A stretch of 64,000 nucleotides of DNA, taken from the NCBI GenBank assembly GCA_037975125.1, contig CM075853.1, positions 32,442,613-32,506,612 on the forward strand, in the 5' to 3' direction. Positions 59,893 to 64,000 of the stretch are shown piece after piece. The stretch comes from Latrodectus hesperus. Taxonomy: Eukaryota > Arthropoda > Arachnida > Araneae > Theridiidae. The notes below the pieces were generated by a model. The model had not been told where the DNA came from, did not search any database, and was given only the letters and a program-made list of their open reading frames with translations. A program made the position numbers and the translations under genes. Within the stretch, counting starts at the first letter, position 1; each line of letters opens with the position of its first letter.

Positions 59893-60440
59893 TCTGAAGA
59901 GTGATTTCCTATGTAAGAAGAAAGACTTCTTATCTGGGATTCTCTTTCTCTCAATTTGATAGAAGTCGAATTGCAGCTTACTGGGAATGTGATTTATCAC
60001 ATTTTAATTTTGCTGCTCGTGTCGGCTTACAGTGTGATGGTCTGCAAAATATGGTATCGATGAGTTCAAGACTGATATACAGAACGCCGTATAGTTAACC
60101 AATATTATTAAGAACAGAAAAGACGCTTATATTAGATCTATATCTTTAATGAATCGTATAGAAGCATCATGAGGCCTAGGTCAAAAAGTGGGATCTCTCA
60201 TTTACATGAAACAAATATCTAAATGAAAAATTTGACGACGTTTGCAACAGCATTAATTGTCGCTTCAGCGACCATGTCTTCGCTTATCCTTGATGCTACT
60301 CGATAGATAGAAGTGTCTTCAAATAGTGCTGCAATAGCAATGATGAGCTTAGATTTAGAGAAATGGCGTAAGCTCTTGTTTTCAGATGAATGTCAATGTT
60401 ATTTACATCGTTATGACGGTTGAAAGATAGTGACGAAAAT
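59893..60440 (+). pseudogene. Tc1-like transposase pseudogene D (N-terminal half)
   Basis: Plus-strand frames give NFAARVGLQCDGLQNMV (the HTH 'AARVG' recognition helix), YTERR, SLMNRIEAS (usually MALMDRxATSR), RRLQQH.LSLQRPCLRLSL (the RTVRRRLxxxGL block, one stop) and LEKWRKLLFSDECQCYLH (FSDESRF block, first catalytic Asp). The copy breaks off after this block, so the C-terminal half is absent. Several stops and frameshifts are present. Confidence 0.78.
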
Positions 60441-60444
60441 AATT

Positions 60445-62215
60445 TCAGTCTTCGATAGCTCTATGATAGAACAAGTTTATTTTTTCGAGGACATTTAAAA
60501 TTCATTCTCGGTGTAAATATAGTATATATCAAAAAATTACTTAATATATTAATATAAATATTGAATTAGAGGCTTTCCTTGACTGATCTTGTGATAAGGC
60601 TGTTTAAAACTATGCACGAAATTTAGTTTTATAAGCATTTTATCTATTTATATCATTGCATAAACCAAAATTAAATTTTTGTTATCTATCTGTTAAATAA
60701 AAATCAGTTTGAAAGTTATGTCAAATTTGACATAGAATGTAAAATAGCACTGTCATTTCCTATGTTTACACCATGATTAAAAAATATAATTTTCTAATAC
60801 CATTCTTCAAAAAAATGTTCCTCTTTTATTCTGGGAAATTTTGCAACAGGTAAGAAAAACATCAATTATTGGAAGTGATTCATTCAAAAATCTCAATTCC
60901 TCAATATAGAAGAGGAATGTATTTCGAAAATTTGGCTGATACTTGAATTTAAATTTGTTATAAGTTTTATTTTTATATACAACACTAATAGTAAAATTGC
61001 AAACCAATATATTTTTTATCTCTACATTTCTGAAATGGTAATTTTTTGCTAAAGTTTTCTTGCGTGTAAGTTCTGCTAATTAACTGAGTCAAAAAATGAT
61101 GACAATTCAAGTAATAATAAAAAGTTGAGATTATAATAAATTTATAACTTCATCGAAAACAAATAAAAAACTAACATTACAATGAATGTTTATTCAATAT
61201 ACAATGTAATTTTTAAAAGTATACACAATTCCGAATTTTAAATAATCTAGATCGATGAAAATTAGAAAAAATTTCTTTGAATATTTGGTGGCCAACCTCT
61301 TGACATCAGAACAACTTATACTTCTTAGCAATAAAAGCAAACAAAAGTTATGGATGAAGAAGAAAAGAGTCTTTTTCAACTAGGGTTATTTTTCTTCAGT
61401 ATTCTATCAAAAATATGTTGTTCTATTTTATCTTATATTTACAAAACATATTAAAATACTTGATGATTGAAACTCAAGGACTTCAACGCTGATAAGTAAG
61501 AATTCAAATTGGCTCTAAACTAATCTTCATAATTAGCATACTTTGGTAAAATCTTGCTTTGTCAGACTCTGCCAATCCTCAAGTTATATATCAAACTTTT
61601 TTAATACATCTTTAAAAAAAGCCGAGAGAAGAATTAATTTTGCATGAGTTGGTGTATTGTGTTGTTAACGTACTAAATAATAAAATCACGCCTAAAATGA
61701 TTATCTGCATATGAATAGATATTATTCTAAAGAATATTTTCTAACTGGAAACATTCCTTAACTCTGTGAATCTGTCAGAGTGAATCCATCCCATGACATG
61801 ATTCACACACCTAACCAGTTTTATTTCATGCTCATGTATGTGCTACTAAAATATAGCATTTAAACATCAAGCAAAAGCATAAATGTTTTGGAAATAAAAA
61901 TTCTAACTTTATCATATTGTACAAGATCACATGCAATCCTTTTGACTACCCAAAGATTTTTGATAGTTCTTTTATGCTTTCCTATTTCTTTTTCTTAAGA
62001 TTCTTCAGAGAAATCACTAGTTTCGGGCACATCCAGCCACAAGAAAAGTTTACGTTCGATAGTAGTTAAAATAACAAAATTTGAACTCTGGGATCCACTT
62101 AATGGCGTAACTGCCCGCTTAAATTATTCTATGTCGTAATCATATTTGATATACTAATTTCAAGTGTCCTTTAATTATCCGCATACTTATAGAAATATTA
62201 TTACTTTTAGTTCAT
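60445..62215. other. Intergenic stretch, no gene seen
   Basis: AT-rich, with only short ORFs of no recognisable family. Confidence 0.45.
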
Positions 62216-62218
62216 CTA

Positions 62219-62457
62219 CGCCGACCGATGAAGGAGTGGTTAGCGTCCCTAACTTCGAAGCAGTCGGTCCCGAGTTCGAATCCTGTATTGGCATGGATGT
62301 TCCTATCATTCAGTGTATGTGTTTGTTTATCATTCCACTTTCGGGGTGAAGATGACACACCCACTGCGTGCCTTTATATTGTATAAGATGCCATTAACTT
62401 CGCCGCTTGTAGCGCTGAATAAGATTAAATTCTACGTGTAGCCGGGCACTAGAAAAA
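62219..62457 (+). mobile_element. tRNA-derived SINE (family 3)
   Basis: The head is GCCGACCGATGAAGGAGTGG, followed by TTAGCGTCC. The B box is GAGTTCGAATCC, followed by GGCATGGATGTT, as in the copy at 1701. It ends near 'gggcactagaaaaaaac'. The middle is shorter than the 1701 copy. No clear target duplication is seen. Confidence 0.78.
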
Positions 62458-62513
62458 AACATGTTCGTCCACTAACTGTACTTTCAATTTTTGATATTGA
62501 ATGGTCAACTTTT

Positions 62514-62521
62514 TGACGTCA
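62514..62521. promoter_or_regulatory. TGACGTCA octamer (CRE-type)
   Basis: A perfect CRE palindrome between two SINEs. Similar octamers occur at 3555 and 44127. There is no gene start nearby, so its function is doubtful. Confidence 0.25.
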
Positions 62522-62672
62522 CAGTAGAAATTCTTTAGCAGCAAGAATAGAGGAAGATGAATTAAAAGAAACTATGTGTGTGTAGGACGCGTTTTGTGTA
62601 TATAATATAATTGACAGTCAACTTATTATTAATGTTTTTATAAATGCTTTCGATGGGAAAATATAAATCTAT

Positions 62673-62941
62673 TGTTGTTGTTGTCTTGCGCCAGCTAGGT
62701 TTGCAATATGGGATGCGCTACTCCACTTTTCCAATTGAACCATATTTTGGAGTGGAGTCCGACTTCCTGAGTATACATATGCCATAGGTACCCGTTTATA
62801 GGGTAGGCAACCATTCATACAAAGAAAGAACAAAGACAGGATAGAATGAGAAAGAAAGTCCATGCCTGAAGTGGGATTCGAACCCAGGACCTCCCTATCC
62901 GCAGTCAGGCACACTGAACACTAGACAGGGTGGGCGGCATA
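62673..62941 (-). mobile_element. tRNA-derived SINE (family 3-like)
   Basis: On the minus strand it starts GCCGCCCACCCTGTCTAGTG, has the B box GGGTTCGAATCCC, and contains the family text GGCATGGAC and CCCTATAAACGGG. It ends in a TTG-repeat tail that reads 'ttgttgttg' on the plus strand. ATAAAT(C/T)T may be a short target duplication. Confidence 0.75.
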
Positions 62942-63337
62942 AATTTGCTTATTCCAGTTATATTTTCCTTGATGTTATCATTATTTCTTCGTCTAAATAA
63001 ATGCATAAAAAAGACAAATTCTGTAAAAAAAAATATTCAACTTTTTTATTAGAACTATGAATGAGTACCTTGAAATTAGTTAACTTCGTGACATAATCAC
63101 AATGCACTGTACTAAACAGGAAATGCAGTATCCGGGAGTACAACTGGGTACCCTTGTCTCCTGGGGATTATAAATAAGGAGGCTTGATTCCCCAGTCTGA
63201 AGGTTAATCGTGAGGCTAACTTTCTCATCTTGTATATAATAATTGCTAGTTTCAAAAGTACGCAACATAATTCAGGACTGACTAATGGTCGACAACTTCT
63301 AACAATGAATTTTCGGATAGCTCTTATCAATCTTCTT

Positions 63338-63712
63338 GTTGTTATTTATGACACTTGGACAAGCCAAGCCCGCTATGTCGTTGGCTATGCGAATTTATAT
63401 CAGTAGGGTGCATCTTTCGTTAACCAGAGCACTATGGAAGTGAAAGTACAACTTTGCTATAAGATTCCTCCTATAGATGGCACCACCAGAGGATCCACTC
63501 CCTCAATTTTAACAATGATCTGAAGAGGAAGGAAATTTTCTCCAAATTGTTGCATCCATGGTAACTGCTCAAGGACACAGACCAGAGGACCTTCTATTCC
63601 ACAGATTTAACGAGGACGTATATCTCATGTACTCGGTGGATTTTTGGCGGCATTGGGAATCAATTACCGCCCTTTCGGACGGAAGGCCTATGCCACTAGG
63701 CTACCACGCCCC
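63338..63712 (-). mobile_element. tRNA-derived SINE (family 4), near full length
   Basis: On the minus strand the head reads GGGGCGTGGTAGCCTAGTGG, followed by CATAGGCC. The B-box-like part is GTAATTGATTCCC. The body contains GGTGGTGCCATCTATAG. The tail is 'ggcttggcttgtccaagtgtcata' in two pieces, then AACAAC repeats. Two other copies in the window (38531-38690, 59467-59604) share the tail. Possible target duplication: TTATCAAT/TTATCATT. Confidence 0.75.
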
Positions 63713-63759
63713 ATTATCATTCATAAAACTATAGTAGATTCATCAAAGCACAGGACAAA

Positions 63760-63994
63760 CGCAACTTTCATGCACAGACTTTCATGGTTTGGACACACTG
63801 AGAGTTCACCTGATAACCAAGTGGTTAAGATCTTGCATTGGAAATGCATGTGCAATAGACCGAAAAGTAGACCAAGCAAACGGTGACTTGATAAAGTCTT
63901 GAACGACCTAAGCATTTTAAGGTTTTCCAACTGGAGATTTAAAGTCCGGGATAGAGCTGTCTGGAGGATCATTGTGCAGCACCCTGGGCTATAG
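63760..63994 (+). pseudogene. 3' end of a non-LTR retrotransposon ORF2 (5'-truncated)
   Basis: The frame reads MHRLSWFGHTES, then KSRPSKR, stop, LDKVLNDLSILRFSNW, then DRAVWRIIVQHPGL and TAG at 63992-63994. It matches the 'LRWFGHVxR..RGRP..RW.DxVxxDL..L...W......DR..WR' tail downstream of the reverse transcriptase in many arthropod LINEs. One in-frame TGA (63884-63886) and the missing 5' part show that it is dead. A family 4 SINE lies immediately upstream. Confidence 0.7.
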
Positions 63995-64000
63995 TGCCTT

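Noticed and set aside
62669..62914. 81-codon minus-strand ORF
   Set aside because: It is a reading of the SINE at 62673-62941.

Overview
This is an AT-rich (roughly three quarters A+T by eye) eukaryotic nuclear window. Introns with GT..AG borders, several tRNA-derived SINE families, Tc1/hAT/pogo transposase relics, a solo LTR, a Helitron-like element and long (TA)n microsatellites all point to an arthropod. The SINE types, with GGTT-repeat tails and heads of the form 'gccgaccgatgg...gtggttagcg', make me think of an orb-weaving spider. That species guess is inference.

Layout. Positions 200-2600 hold a tandem array of a ~290-bp unit. Each unit carries a decayed tRNA-Gly-like sequence, and three SINEs are nested in the array with readable target-site duplications. 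Positions 2600-11118 are AT-rich with no gene that I can see, apart from a (TA)n tract and a 277-bp solo LTR at 10011-10287. Positions 11119-39813 hold the one well-supported gene, on the minus strand. It has 14 coding exons and encodes about 452 residues, with an N-terminal FYVE zinc finger followed by a leucine-rich, all-helical tail that looks like armadillo/HEAT repeats. Its likely promoter and 5' UTR lie at 39.9-40.4 kb. Its introns hold SINE fragments, a ZBED5-type hAT transposase pseudogene, a pogo-like element and several hairpins.

Positions 40.4-64 kb are a transposon-rich intergenic region. They hold a Helitron-like non-autonomous element (42.09-43.13 kb), four separate Tc1-like transposase pseudogenes (44.4, 47.6, 49.2 and 59.9 kb), seven of the nine (TA)n microsatellites listed in the window, more SINEs, and the 3' end of a non-LTR retrotransposon at the right edge. 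Three weak coding candidates sit here: a 121-codon ORF at 51.8 kb, a short exon-like piece at 52.84 kb, and an exon at 54.05 kb whose translation resembles the ligand-binding (ANF-receptor) fold. GC-richer islands at 41.26-41.46 and 54.69-54.93 kb could be promoters.

Only the FYVE gene is called with confidence. Its FYVE module should bind PtdIns3P on endosomal membranes, and the helical tail is probably an interaction scaffold. Most other features are mobile DNA in different stages of decay. A GCCATCTAT-like motif, resembling arthropod CTCF-type cores, recurs inside several different mobile elements and near the gene's 5' end.
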